Assembly (NCBI GenBank): GCA_905209725.1
Contig: CAJLTZ010000015.1
Location: 1-36,296 of the forward strand
DNA from: an uncultured Muribaculaceae bacterium
GTDB taxonomy: Bacteria; Bacteroidota; Bacteroidia; Bacteroidales; Muribaculaceae
Direction of reading: 5' to 3'
Length of the DNA stretch: 36,296 nt
The position numbers were made by a program, and so were the translations under genes. Below the pieces are notes generated by a model. The model had not been told where the DNA came from, ran no database searches, and saw only the letters and a program-made list of their open reading frames with translations. This document shows, in pieces, positions 7,828 through 15,762 of this stretch; positions within the stretch are counted from its first letter, which is position 1, and each line of letters begins with the position of its first letter.

Positions 7828-10642
7828 GAAAGCGCGTTGTGGGAGTTTCGGGACCTTTCAGAATCTCTTCAGGCGTGCCTTCTGCGATAATCATGCCGCC
7901 GTCACGGCCGCCATCGGGTCCAAGGTCGATAACATGGTCTGCGCATTTAATCACATCAAGATTGTGCTCTATCACAACCATCGTGTTCCCTTTGTCCACC
8001 AGTTTGTTTATCACCTGAAGCAACACGCGTATATCCTCGAAATGAAGTCCGGTGGTCGGTTCGTCAAGGATGAATAGCGTCTTGCCTGTGTCGCGCTTTG
8101 CGAGTTCAGTAGCTAATTTCACGCGCTGGTTCTCACCACCGCTCAGTGTGCTTGACGGTTGGCCGAGCTTTATATACCCAAGGCCAATCTCCTGCAACAC
8201 TTTGATTTTCCGGAGGATGACAGGAACATTCTCAAAGAATTCAACTGCCTGATTCACAGTCATATCAAGCACGTCGCTGATGGATTTGCCCTTGTATCTC
8301 ACCTCGAGCGTCTCGCGGTTGTAGCGTTTTCCGTGGCATTCCTCACAAGGCACAAGCACATCTGGAAGGAAATTCATCTCTATGGTGCGGTAGCCGTTTC
8401 CTTTGCAGGTTTCGCAGCGGCCGCCCGACACATTGAATGAGAATCTGCCTGGCCGATAGCCTCTTATCTTCGATTCTGGGAGTTCTACGAAGAGTTTTCT
8501 TATGTCGGCAAATACTCCGGTATAGGTAGCCGGATTTGAGCGTGGGCTTCTCCCGAGCGGAGACTGGTCCACGGTGACCACCTTATCTATATATTCATCT
8601 CCGGCGATTTTTTTGTAGGGAAGCGGATTTTCGATTGAGCGGTAAAATTTCTGGCTGAGGATGGGACGCAGCGTGCCATTTATCAGCGACGACTTGCCGC
8701 TACCGCTCACGCCGGTGACACAAACGAATTTGCCGAGCGGGAGTTTCAGATCCACGTTTTTGAGATTATGGCCGCTTGCTCCGGAAATTTTCAGCATCTT
8801 GCCATTCCCTTGCCGCCGCTTTTCGGGCACAGCTATCTCCTTCTGGCCATTCAAATATTGCGAAGTGAGGGTCGCAGTCTCGAGCATCTTTGCAGGAGTG
8901 CCTTCAAACACGACCTCTCCCCCGCTCTTTCCTGCTCCCGGGCCTATGTCCACCACATAGTCGGCCTCCTTCATGATATCTTTATCGTGCTCCACCACTA
9001 TGATAGTGTTGCCATTGTCGCGCAGGCGCTTGAGGCTGTCGATGAGGCGCACGTTGTCGCGCTGGTGGAGGCCGATGGATGGTTCGTCGAGGATGTATAG
9101 CACATTCACGAGCTGCGAACCGATTTGTGTGGCGAGGCGTATTCGCTGGCTCTCGCCGCCGCTTAGCGAAGCGCTGTTGCGGTCGAGCGACAGATATTCC
9201 AGGCCAACATCGAGCAGGAAACGAATCCGGCTGCGTATCTCCTTTAGAATCTCCTCAGCCACCACCCTCTTCGACTGGTCCAGCCTGTCCTCGAGTCCTT
9301 CGGTCCAGGCATATAGTTGGCCAAGGTCCATGCTTGCCACATCGGCGATGCTCTTGCCGTCGATGAAGAAATGGCGGGCTATCTTATTGAGGCGGGTGCC
9401 ACCGCATTCGGGACAGACGGCGCGGGAGAAAAACTGCCCGCTCCATTTGTTGGCCTCTGCGCCGGCATCCTCGCTCTGCTGCATCTCGATATATTTCACA
9501 AGGCCGTCGAATGTGGCGCCATATCGCTGCAGCGACATGGTTTCATTCTCGATTTCGAGGCGCGCATCCGTGCCGTTGAGGATTTCATCGATACATTCCT
9601 CAGAAAGTTCCGACACGGGGGTGCGAAGCGTGGCGTCGTGCATTTTGCATATGGCATCGATCTGCCAGAATATAAGGGAGTTCTTATATTTGCCAAGGGG
9701 TGCGATGGCACCATCATAGATTGATTTCTTCCTGTCGGGGATAATCTTGTCTACATCCACGATATTCACAAACCCGAGCCCCTTGCATTTGCGGCAAGCG
9801 CCTTTCGGGGAATTGAAACTGAAATCATGGGGAGCAGGTTCGGGATATGAGAGACCGGTTTCGGCATCCATAAGCAATTGGCTGAAACTGCGCACGGAAT
9901 CATTCTCCATGTCGAGCACCATCATCATCTTGTTGCCCATCTTGAGGGCTGACTCTATCGAAGAGCGAAGACGCTGCAGATCATCGGCATTCGCACGAAG
10001 ACGGTCCACCACCAGTTCGATGGAGTGGTTCTGATAGCGGTTGAGTTTCATGCCGTATTCAATCTCCTTCATTTCGCCGTCGATGCGCACATAAAGGAAT
10101 CCCTTCTTGCGAAGAGTTTCGAAAAGATCCTTATAGTGTCCCTTGCGGTTCTTTACAAGGGGAGCGAGCAGGCTAATCTTGCAGCCTTCATAATCCTTCA
10201 CCACGAGGTCGACGATCTTGTCGGTGGTATACTTTACCATCGGCTGGCCGGAAAGATAACTCCTCGCCTCCCCCATTCTTGAGAAAAGAAGACGGAAAAA
10301 ATCGTAGATTTCGGTGGTGGTGCCGATAGTGCTTCGCGGATTTTTGTTCACAGTTTTCTGCTCGATGCTGATCACAGGGCTGAGGCCGTTGATGCAGTCC
10401 ACATCCGGGCGTTCGATAGAGCCGAGCATGTTGCGGGCATAGGCGGAGAATGTTTCTATATAGCGGCGCTGGCCTTCGGCGAAAATTGTGTCGAAGGCAA
10501 GCGATGACTTTCCAGAACCGCTCAACCCGGTGATCACATTGAGGGAATTATGGGGGAGCGTTACGTTGATGTTCTTAAGATTGTGCACTCTGGCGCCGGT
10601 GACCTCCACAGCGTCGGCTGCATAAAATTTATTATCGTTCAT
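7808..10642 (-). CDS. uvrA: Excinuclease ABC subunit UvrA
   Basis: UvrA is the damage-sensing ATPase of nucleotide excision repair; the dimer scans DNA and loads UvrB. With the ATG at 10642 the protein has 944 residues, normal for UvrA. The family's conserved start (VTGARVHNLKNINV) begins near residue 14. A frame 21 codons longer exists, but its extra part lies in a terminator hairpin and promoter-like DNA, so it is rejected. Walker A motifs are GLSGSGKSS (residues 39-47) and GVSGSGKSS near 644. ABC signatures SLSGGESQRIRLA and TLSGGENQRVKLA and zinc-binding CRKCKG, CPECGG, CETCKG and CEECHG pairs are all present. It lies downstream of the NlpC/P60 gene, separated by a terminator. Confidence 0.98.
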   Translation of the reverse strand: MNDNKFYAADAVEVTGARVHNLKNINVTLPHNSLNVITGLSGSGKSSLAFDTIFAEGQRRYIETFSAYARNMLGSIERPDVDCINGLSPVISIEQKTVNKNPRSTIGTTTEIYDFFRLLFSRMGEARSYLSGQPMVKYTTDKIVDLVVKDYEGCKISLLAPLVKNRKGHYKDLFETLRKKGFLYVRIDGEMKEIEYGMKLNRYQNHSIELVVDRLRANADDLQRLRSSIESALKMGNKMMMVLDMENDSVRSFSQLLMDAETGLSYPEPAPHDFSFNSPKGACRKCKGLGFVNIVDVDKIIPDRKKSIYDGAIAPLGKYKNSLIFWQIDAICKMHDATLRTPVSELSEECIDEILNGTDARLEIENETMSLQRYGATFDGLVKYIEMQQSEDAGAEANKWSGQFFSRAVCPECGGTRLNKIARHFFIDGKSIADVASMDLGQLYAWTEGLEDRLDQSKRVVAEEILKEIRSRIRFLLDVGLEYLSLDRNSASLSGGESQRIRLATQIGSQLVNVLYILDEPSIGLHQRDNVRLIDSLKRLRDNGNTIIVVEHDKDIMKEADYVVDIGPGAGKSGGEVVFEGTPAKMLETATLTSQYLNGQKEIAVPEKRRQGNGKMLKISGASGHNLKNVDLKLPLGKFVCVTGVSGSGKSSLINGTLRPILSQKFYRSIENPLPYKKIAGDEYIDKVVTVDQSPLGRSPRSNPATYTGVFADIRKLFVELPESKIRGYRPGRFSFNVSGGRCETCKGNGYRTIEMNFLPDVLVPCEECHGKRYNRETLEVRYKGKSISDVLDMTVNQAVEFFENVPVILRKIKVLQEIGLGYIKLGQPSSTLSGGENQRVKLATELAKRDTGKTLFILDEPTTGLHFEDIRVLLQVINKLVDKGNTMVVIEHNLDVIKCADHVIDLGPDGGRDGGMIIAEGTPEEILKGPETPTTRFLRAEIG

Positions 10643-10644
10643 CA

Positions 10645-10676
10645 CAAAAATATAAACAAATAAAGTGCCAAAAATA
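10645..10676 (-). promoter_or_regulatory. Candidate uvrA promoter region
   Basis: Two TATTTTTG -7-like elements lie on the minus strand at 10676-10669 and 10652-10645. The nearer one would put the transcription start at or next to the uvrA ATG (10642), giving a leaderless or nearly leaderless message; its best -33 TTTG is only 16 nt away. The farther one would give a leader of about 20-25 nt but has no visible -33 element. Confidence 0.4.
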
Positions 10677-10679
10677 GGG

Positions 10680-10714
10680 CTGCCGCCAAGCACCTCGCGG
10701 TGCATCGGCGGCAG
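10680..10714 (-). terminator. Terminator between the NlpC/P60 gene and uvrA
   Basis: CTGCCGCC (10680-10687) pairs with GGCGGCAG (10707-10714), and GCACC/GGTGC forms an inner stem around TCGC. On the minus strand it is followed by CCCTATTTTTGG, a short T-run, placing it as the terminator of the NlpC/P60 gene 28 nt after its stop. Confidence 0.75.
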
Positions 10715-10741
10715 AATAATTATGAAACAAAATCAAGTTTA

Positions 10742-11347
10742 TTATTTTATGATTCGGCGGGCTCCTACGTAGCGATTGGCATAATATCCGGAACAATCGC
10801 TTATTTTCACGCCTCTGATGCTTGCATGGATGAATTTAAAATCGCCGGTTTCATTGTTGGCGCTGACCACGATGCCAACATGGCCGACGTTGCGGCCGCT
10901 GCTCCGGCTGGTGAAGAACACGAGGTCGCCTTTGCGGAGATTCTTGCGTTCCACTTTCTCACCCTCGAGATACTGGGCGCGGGAAGCAGGGCTGATGGAA
11001 TAGCCGAACTGCTTGTAAACGTAACTGGAGAACCCGGAGCAATCGAAGGCGTTGGGACCCTTCATACCGTGGCGGTAGGGTTTGCCGATATGGCGGTTGG
11101 CCTCCTTGAGAAGGTCGCCGATGAGCTGTGCCGACTCGGCCGACATATCGTTGGATTTTTCTCTTTTCACCACCTCGTCTTTCAGCATGTTGCCGATTAC
11201 GCTGGCATCCATGCGGCTCTTTACATTCGCGAGCATCTCCTGATGCATGCGGTTGTGGGCGCGACGGGTGTTGGAATGAGTCTGTGAGAAGCTTGTCAAT
11301 CCGACGGTCATCATGATTGCACAAGCGATTATATGTTTAAAATTCAT
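10742..11347 (-). CDS. Secreted NlpC/P60 family cell-wall hydrolase
   Basis: A predicted periplasmic cysteine peptidase that cleaves peptidoglycan stem peptides, as known for NlpC/P60 enzymes. The chosen ATG (11347) starts a signal peptide (MNFKHIIACAIMMTVGLTSFS, residues 1-21), giving 201 residues. A longer in-frame start 16 codons upstream would spoil the signal peptide. The spacer at about 22-75 is charged and helical. The catalytic domain has Cys103 in FDCSGFSSY, His156 in GHVGIV and a third polar position at His174 in FIHAS. No SH3 or LysM binding domain is present. It is transcribed alone from a strong promoter at 11463-11494 with a leader of about 110 nt and ends at a terminator before uvrA. 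Confidence 0.93.
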   Translation of the reverse strand: MNFKHIIACAIMMTVGLTSFSQTHSNTRRAHNRMHQEMLANVKSRMDASVIGNMLKDEVVKREKSNDMSAESAQLIGDLLKEANRHIGKPYRHGMKGPNAFDCSGFSSYVYKQFGYSISPASRAQYLEGEKVERKNLRKGDLVFFTSRSSGRNVGHVGIVVSANNETGDFKFIHASIRGVKISDCSGYYANRYVGARRIIK

Positions 11348-11462
11348 GTTCAATTCTGATGTTTTTAAGTGCGCTTCAGCGAATGAATCACTCATTGTCC
11401 GAAGTGATATACGTCAGTCCGAAATTCACGGGCTATATACGTTCTATCGTGTTATTGCACTG

Positions 11463-11494
11463 CAAAATTACTGCAAATTTCCATTCTATCCAAA
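11463..11494 (-). promoter_or_regulatory. Promoter of the NlpC/P60 gene
   Basis: On the minus strand TTTG (11494-11491), 20 nt, then TAATTTTG (11470-11463): an exact consensus match. Transcription would start near 11456 and run about 110 nt before the ATG at 11347. Confidence 0.75.
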
Positions 11495-11587
11495 TCTAAC
11501 TCGCTTAATTATCAATATTTTAAATATAATTAGCATTTGGCACACATCCAGCTCCGGTGTGCAGGTTTTGCGTTTCATGCCCTATTT

Positions 11588-11619
11588 TTTGCCTATTAAA
11601 AATTTTTTCACTAACTTTG
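11588..11619 (+). promoter_or_regulatory. Promoter of the GH13 amylase gene
   Basis: TTTG (11588-11591), 20 nt, then TAACTTTG (11612-11619): an exact consensus match. It is divergent from the NlpC/P60 promoter, with about 95 bp between them. The leader to the ATG at 11742 is about 115 nt and contains a 13-bp direct repeat. Confidence 0.75.
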
Positions 11620-11656
11620 GTTTGATATTTGATATAACCCTCTTGATTGAAATCAC

Positions 11657-11693
11657 AGCGCATGTGCGTTATATATTTATAGCGTATGTGCGT
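11657..11693 (+). repeat. 13-bp direct repeat in the amylase leader
   Basis: AGCGCATGTGCGT (11657-11669) and AGCGTATGTGCGT (11681-11693) differ at one base and start 24 bp apart, about two and a half helix turns. They lie between the predicted transcription start and the ATG. This could be an operator for a carbohydrate-responsive regulator; that role is inference. The rest of the 394-bp gap between the NlpC/P60 and amylase genes holds only the two divergent promoters. Confidence 0.7.
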
Positions 11694-11741
11694 AATTAAA
11701 AAAGGAAGATCCTAAACCTTTTAAAATCAATACATCCCAAA

Positions 11742-13178
11742 ATGAAAAAAACATTTCTTGTTCTTCCCCTCGCCCTGCTTCTTCCCATCCAGGGCTTCGC
11801 AAAAGACCGGATGACAGTTCATCCTGATGCCACCAACTCGGAGACCATCCTCCACGCCTGGAGCTGGAACTTCCCTGCTATGGCCGACAACATGAAAAAG
11901 ATTGCCGATTCCGGTTTCACGATGATTCAGACCTCCCCCGTGCAGGCCTGCTATGCTCCTGAAGGCAGCGGCAAAAAGATTTTCGATGAGAATGTGAAGG
12001 AGGGCAACTGGTATTATTATTATCAGCCCACCGACTGGACCATAGGCAATGCCATCCTTGGCACACGCGAGCAGATGAAACAGATGATGGACTCTGCCGC
12101 CAAATACAATGTCAAGGTGATTGTAGACGTGCTCCCCAATCACACGGCATTTGATATCGACGCCGTGTCCGACAATTTTTATAAGGCTGTAGGCGGCCGC
12201 GACAAGATGTTCCATACCAATGGTCTAACCTCCATCTCCGACTATACCGACCGCACAGAGTGCACGCTTATGGGCGTGGGTGGTCTGCCGGATGTCAACA
12301 CCGAGAATCCCCTCTTCCAGAAATACTACCTTGAATTCATCAACGACCTCATCGGCATGGGAGTGCGCGGATTCCGTTACGATACGGCCAAGCACGTAGG
12401 CGTACATTCCGACCCTGTGGACAAGGAGGCCGGAGTGAAGGAGAATGATTTCTGGGATGTGGTCACCGGCCGCAAGGCCGTGAAGGGCACTCGTCTCGCC
12501 ATCTCCTACGATTCCCTCTTCGTATATGGAGAAGTGCTCCAGGATAAAAATGTTCCTGAAAAGGAATATGCCGACTATATGGGTCAGACAGCATCGAGCT
12601 ATGGCCATGTGCTCCGCGAGGTGCTCGAAAAGCGCAACGCAAACGGCATTGACCTCAAAAGCTACTACCATGACGCAGCTCCCGAATATCTCACCACATG
12701 GGTGGAGAGCCATGACACTTATGCCAACGCCCATGAGTCTGCCGGCCTCACCGACGAGCAGATCCGCATGGGATGGGTGTTCCTTACCGCCCGTCAGAAC
12801 GGCACTCCGCTTTTCTTCTCCCGTCCTGCCGGTTCCACCCGCACTAATTATTATGGCGACAATGTGCTTGGCGCACGTGGCAACGACGAGTTCATGCACC
12901 CCGAAGTGAAGGCTGTAAATAATTTCCGCAAGCACATGAAGGGCGAGCATGAGAATCTTCAGGTTTCCGACAATGGCCAGGTGCTTCTTGTGAACCGTGG
13001 CAAAAAGGGTGCCGCTATTGTCAACTTGGGCACATTTGCCAATGTGGTAGACCTCCCCACCACCCTGCCCTCCGGCACTTACCATGACGTGGTCTATGGC
13101 AAGGAATTCCACGTGAAGGGAGGACGCCTCAACGGCTTTGCTGCCCCGGAGCGCTCCTACATCCTGGAGAAAAAATAA
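11742..13178 (+). CDS. Secreted alpha-amylase family glycoside hydrolase (GH13)
   Basis: A retaining hydrolase for alpha-1,4 glucans such as starch, with 478 residues. A signal peptide (about 1-20, ending QGFA) sends it to the periplasm or surface; there is no lipobox Cys. The four GH13 regions are clear: region I DVLPNH (129-134), region II GFRYDTAKH with the nucleophile Asp214, region III VYGEV with the acid/base Glu264, region IV ESHDT with Asp325. A beta-sandwich C-terminal domain follows from about residue 390. It is not next to susC/susD-like genes or a starch regulator, so this is not a typical polysaccharide utilisation locus. It has its own promoter with a repeat in the leader. The next gene starts 81 nt later. 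Confidence 0.95.
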   Translation: MKKTFLVLPLALLLPIQGFAKDRMTVHPDATNSETILHAWSWNFPAMADNMKKIADSGFTMIQTSPVQACYAPEGSGKKIFDENVKEGNWYYYYQPTDWTIGNAILGTREQMKQMMDSAAKYNVKVIVDVLPNHTAFDIDAVSDNFYKAVGGRDKMFHTNGLTSISDYTDRTECTLMGVGGLPDVNTENPLFQKYYLEFINDLIGMGVRGFRYDTAKHVGVHSDPVDKEAGVKENDFWDVVTGRKAVKGTRLAISYDSLFVYGEVLQDKNVPEKEYADYMGQTASSYGHVLREVLEKRNANGIDLKSYYHDAAPEYLTTWVESHDTYANAHESAGLTDEQIRMGWVFLTARQNGTPLFFSRPAGSTRTNYYGDNVLGARGNDEFMHPEVKAVNNFRKHMKGEHENLQVSDNGQVLLVNRGKKGAAIVNLGTFANVVDLPTTLPSGTYHDVVYGKEFHVKGGRLNGFAAPERSYILEKK

Positions 13179-13259
13179 GGAGGTCATAAATCAAAATGCG
13201 AATAAACGGCGTTAATAAAATATAAACATATTTAACCCGATTAGACAAATTAACCGCAT

Positions 13260-13628
13260 ATGAACAAGAGAGAATTTAAGAAATACGTAGATGCGCTTGG
13301 CGCAGCCGTGATTAACGAGATGCTTTCCGCATATTATAATGTGGAAAATGTGGATCAGGACAAGCTCTCCTCCGCAATCGAGACGATGCTTCGCGCAGTG
13401 GGCAATGCCAAGATCAATGCCAATATCACCTTCGACATGGGTCCCGGCGCATTCAGCGACCCCAAGGAATACGGCCGTGCGAAACGCGCTTTCTTCGTGC
13501 AGCTCTTCGATAAGATCGACACGGAATTCGAGGAGGCTACAAATACCGCCCTCAAACTCTTCAACGAGGCTCTTCCCGCCGATGAGAAAGCCCGCAACAA
13601 GGAGATAGCGGCTGAAGCTGCCAAATAA
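13260..13628 (+). CDS. Uncharacterised small helical protein
   Basis: I do not recognise this 122-residue protein. It has no signal peptide, membrane segment or Cys, and appears mostly alpha-helical and charged. A Gly/Pro turn (FDMGPGAFSDPKEYG, about 60-74) separates two helical halves, and the C-terminus is Ala/Glu/Lys rich. The ATG at 13260 is the first start after an AT-rich 80-nt gap. It lies 15 nt before the acyltransferase gene on the same strand, which suggests cotranscription. Codon use looks like that of its neighbours and the frame is intact, so a real gene is likely. Confidence 0.75.
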   Translation: MNKREFKKYVDALGAAVINEMLSAYYNVENVDQDKLSSAIETMLRAVGNAKINANITFDMGPGAFSDPKEYGRAKRAFFVQLFDKIDTEFEEATNTALKLFNEALPADEKARNKEIAAEAAK

Positions 13629-13643
13629 ATACTCTGACAAGTG

Positions 13644-14189
13644 ATGAACTGTTGGGGACGAATCCTGCACTTTTTCGGCTGGAAAGTGGATATCACTGCT
13701 CCACGCCGCGACAAATGCGTGATTTGCGTTGCTCCCCACACTTCCAACTGGGACTTCATTCTTGGACTCCTGGCATACAAATCTCTGGGAAGAAAAGCCA
13801 ATTTCCTGATGAAGGAATTCTGGTTTTTCTTCCCATTGAAATATCTGCTCAAGGGTTTGGGGGGCATTCCGGTGCCTTCGAAGAAAACCGGGCGCTCGCT
13901 CACACAAAGCGTGATTGAGGATTTCCGGAGCCGCAACTATATGAATCTTGCCGTAACGCCGGAGGGCACGCGAAGCCTTCAGCAGAAATGGCACACAGGT
14001 TTTCTCTATATGGCTTACGGCGCGGGAGTCCCCGTGCAATTGGGCGTGATTGACTATAAGCACAAAAACATAATAATCCGCGATGAATTCGAGCCAACGG
14101 GCCATCCTGAAGCAGACCTTGCCAGAGTGAAGGCATATTACGCCGATATGGCATCCCTTGCCCGCTACCCCGAGAAATTCGGAGTGTGA
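13644..14189 (+). CDS. PlsC-like 1-acylglycerol-3-phosphate acyltransferase family protein
   Basis: A short acyltransferase of 181 residues, probably acting on lysophospholipid or a related acyl acceptor at the inner membrane. The catalytic HX4D motif is HTSNWD (His32, Asp37). GGIPV (73-77) and PEGTR (107-110) are the acceptor-binding motifs in normal order. It is shorter than classical PlsC (about 240) and belongs to the compact subgroup common in Bacteroidota. The exact acceptor cannot be told. GTG at 13641 and ATG at 13644 are adjacent; ATG is preferred. It follows the unknown small protein by 15 nt and lies 70 nt before the nitrilase-family gene. Confidence 0.88.
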   Translation: MNCWGRILHFFGWKVDITAPRRDKCVICVAPHTSNWDFILGLLAYKSLGRKANFLMKEFWFFFPLKYLLKGLGGIPVPSKKTGRSLTQSVIEDFRSRNYMNLAVTPEGTRSLQQKWHTGFLYMAYGAGVPVQLGVIDYKHKNIIIRDEFEPTGHPEADLARVKAYYADMASLARYPEKFGV

Positions 14190-14259
14190 AAATCAATAAG
14201 AAATCAGCAGTGGCTATGATTGCTAAGATAGCTACGCAAAATATAAAAATCATCATAAT

Positions 14260-15057
14260 ATGATCTGGAGCGACCTCAACGTGTGCCTCTTCCCCATGCA
14301 GATCACCTGGGGGGACAAGCAGGCCAACCTCACCCTCCTCGAAAACAAGATGAAGGAGATGCATCCCGACACGGATCTTCTCATTCTACCGGAAACATTC
14401 TCCACCGGCTTCCCATCCGGAAAGGACAAGGAGGAGGTGCGTGCCATCGCCGAAAGAAACACAGGCGAGACCATCGACCATCTGAAACGTCTTGCATCGG
14501 AGCATAAGGTGGCGATTGCAGGGTCGTTTATAGCAAATAGCGGCGGTTCGCTCTACAACCGGGCCTTCTTCATCGAGCCCTCAGGAGAGGAGACATTCCA
14601 GGACAAGCACCATCTCTTCACCATGGCCGGAGAGGATCAGGTGTTCTCTCGTGGCTACGACCGCATGCTCGTGCGCTATCGCGGCTGGAATCTTGCATTG
14701 GTGGTATGCTACGATATTCGTTTCCCGGTGTGGTGTCGCAACAAGACAAATGAATATGACGCGCTGATTGTGGTGGCCAACTGGCCCGATGTGCGTGTAG
14801 GGGCATGGAATGCGCTGCTTCCGGCGCGGGCCATTGAGAATGAGGCATATGTCTGCGCAGTGGATTGCCGCGGCACCGACGACCGTGGCTTCAACTACGA
14901 CGGAAGTTCCGCTGTGATTGACTTCAAGGGAAAGACAGTAAGCGTGCCCGGACCCGGCGAGGACCTGCTCTATGCACGCCTGAGCCGCGAAAAACTCGAC
15001 GCCTTCCGCGAGAAATTCCCCGCATGGAAGGACGCCGATCCATTCCGACTCGTCTGA
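14260..15057 (+). CDS. Nitrilase-superfamily omega-amidase (YafV/Nit2 type)
   Basis: A cytoplasmic carbon-nitrogen hydrolase of 265 residues. Relatives of this type hydrolyse alpha-ketoglutaramate or alpha-ketosuccinamate, the transamination by-products of glutamine and asparagine, releasing ammonia. The Glu-Lys-Cys triad is intact: Glu45 in LPETFSTGF, Lys116 in DKHHLF, Cys150 in VVCYDIRFP. RAIENEAYVCAVDCRGTDD and the C-terminal strand match the YafV group better than nitrilases or beta-ureidopropionases. The start gives the usual short strand (LNVCLFPMQITWGD) directly after it. It sits between the acyltransferase and a HAD phosphatase on one strand, possibly as an operon. Substrate is inferred from family resemblance. 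Confidence 0.9.
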   Translation: MIWSDLNVCLFPMQITWGDKQANLTLLENKMKEMHPDTDLLILPETFSTGFPSGKDKEEVRAIAERNTGETIDHLKRLASEHKVAIAGSFIANSGGSLYNRAFFIEPSGEETFQDKHHLFTMAGEDQVFSRGYDRMLVRYRGWNLALVVCYDIRFPVWCRNKTNEYDALIVVANWPDVRVGAWNALLPARAIENEAYVCAVDCRGTDDRGFNYDGSSAVIDFKGKTVSVPGPGEDLLYARLSREKLDAFREKFPAWKDADPFRLV

Positions 15058-15106
15058 GGCATTAACTTTTCCTTTCATCATTTTCTTTCACTGTTACTCA
15101 TAGTCT

Positions 15107-15757
15107 ATGACACACGGATTCCTTTTTGACCTCGATGGAGTGATTATCGACAGCGAGTCGGAATATACCCGGATCTGGAGCGATATCGACAGGCATTTCC
15201 CTACCGGAGTGGCCAATTTCCCTATTGTGATAAAGGGGCAGACACTCACCGAAATCCTGAACAGATATTATCCCCGGAATCAGCACGCCGCCATCACCGA
15301 CATGCTCAACACTCTTGAGCAGCAGATGAAATATAATTACCTTCCGGGGGCACGCGAGATGCTTCTCGAGCTTAAGAGCCGAGAAATCCCGAGCGTGCTT
15401 GTAACGAGCAGCAACGAGATGAAGATGCGGCGTCTGCGCGAGGAACTTCCCGAACTGGAGGGGCTTTTTACCGACATTGTCACGGCCGACCGCATCTGCC
15501 ATTCCAAACCCGACCCAGAGGGCTATCTTCTCGGAGCGCGCCTATGCAATGCCCGCCCGCGGGATTGCGTGGTGTTTGAGGATTCGCTGCAAGGCGTCAC
15601 TGCCGGACATCGGGCTGGATGCTATGTAGTGGGACTCTCAACCACATTGCCCGCAGAACAATTGCGACCCATGGCCGACCGCATTGTGGAGACTCTCTCT
15701 CAAATCACGATTGATGAAGTGATCGAGGCAATTGAAAATAAAAATAAAGAACCATAG
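15107..15757 (+). CDS. HAD-superfamily phosphatase (beta-phosphoglucomutase-like)
   Basis: A cytoplasmic phosphatase or phosphomutase of 216 residues. Motif I FDLDGVIIDSE has the nucleophile Asp8 and acid/base Asp10. Motif II is VTSS near residue 100, and the late motif VVFEDSLQGVTAGHRAG (about 145) supplies the metal-binding Asp. The cap is the helical type of the beta-PGM group; the substrate, probably a sugar phosphate, cannot be told. It lies 49 nt after the amidase, and only 5 nt separate its stop from the rarA start, so translational coupling with rarA is likely. Confidence 0.9.
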   Translation: MTHGFLFDLDGVIIDSESEYTRIWSDIDRHFPTGVANFPIVIKGQTLTEILNRYYPRNQHAAITDMLNTLEQQMKYNYLPGAREMLLELKSREIPSVLVTSSNEMKMRRLREELPELEGLFTDIVTADRICHSKPDPEGYLLGARLCNARPRDCVVFEDSLQGVTAGHRAGCYVVGLSTTLPAEQLRPMADRIVETLSQITIDEVIEAIENKNKEP

Positions 15758-15762
15758 CAATA

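Noticed and set aside
10643..10705. A 21-codon N-terminal extension of UvrA
   Set aside because: The extra codons lie in a terminator hairpin and promoter-like DNA and do not match the UvrA family start.
12225..13187. 320-codon minus-strand open frame opposite the amylase
   Set aside because: It is antisense to a confident GH13 gene and shows no family resemblance.
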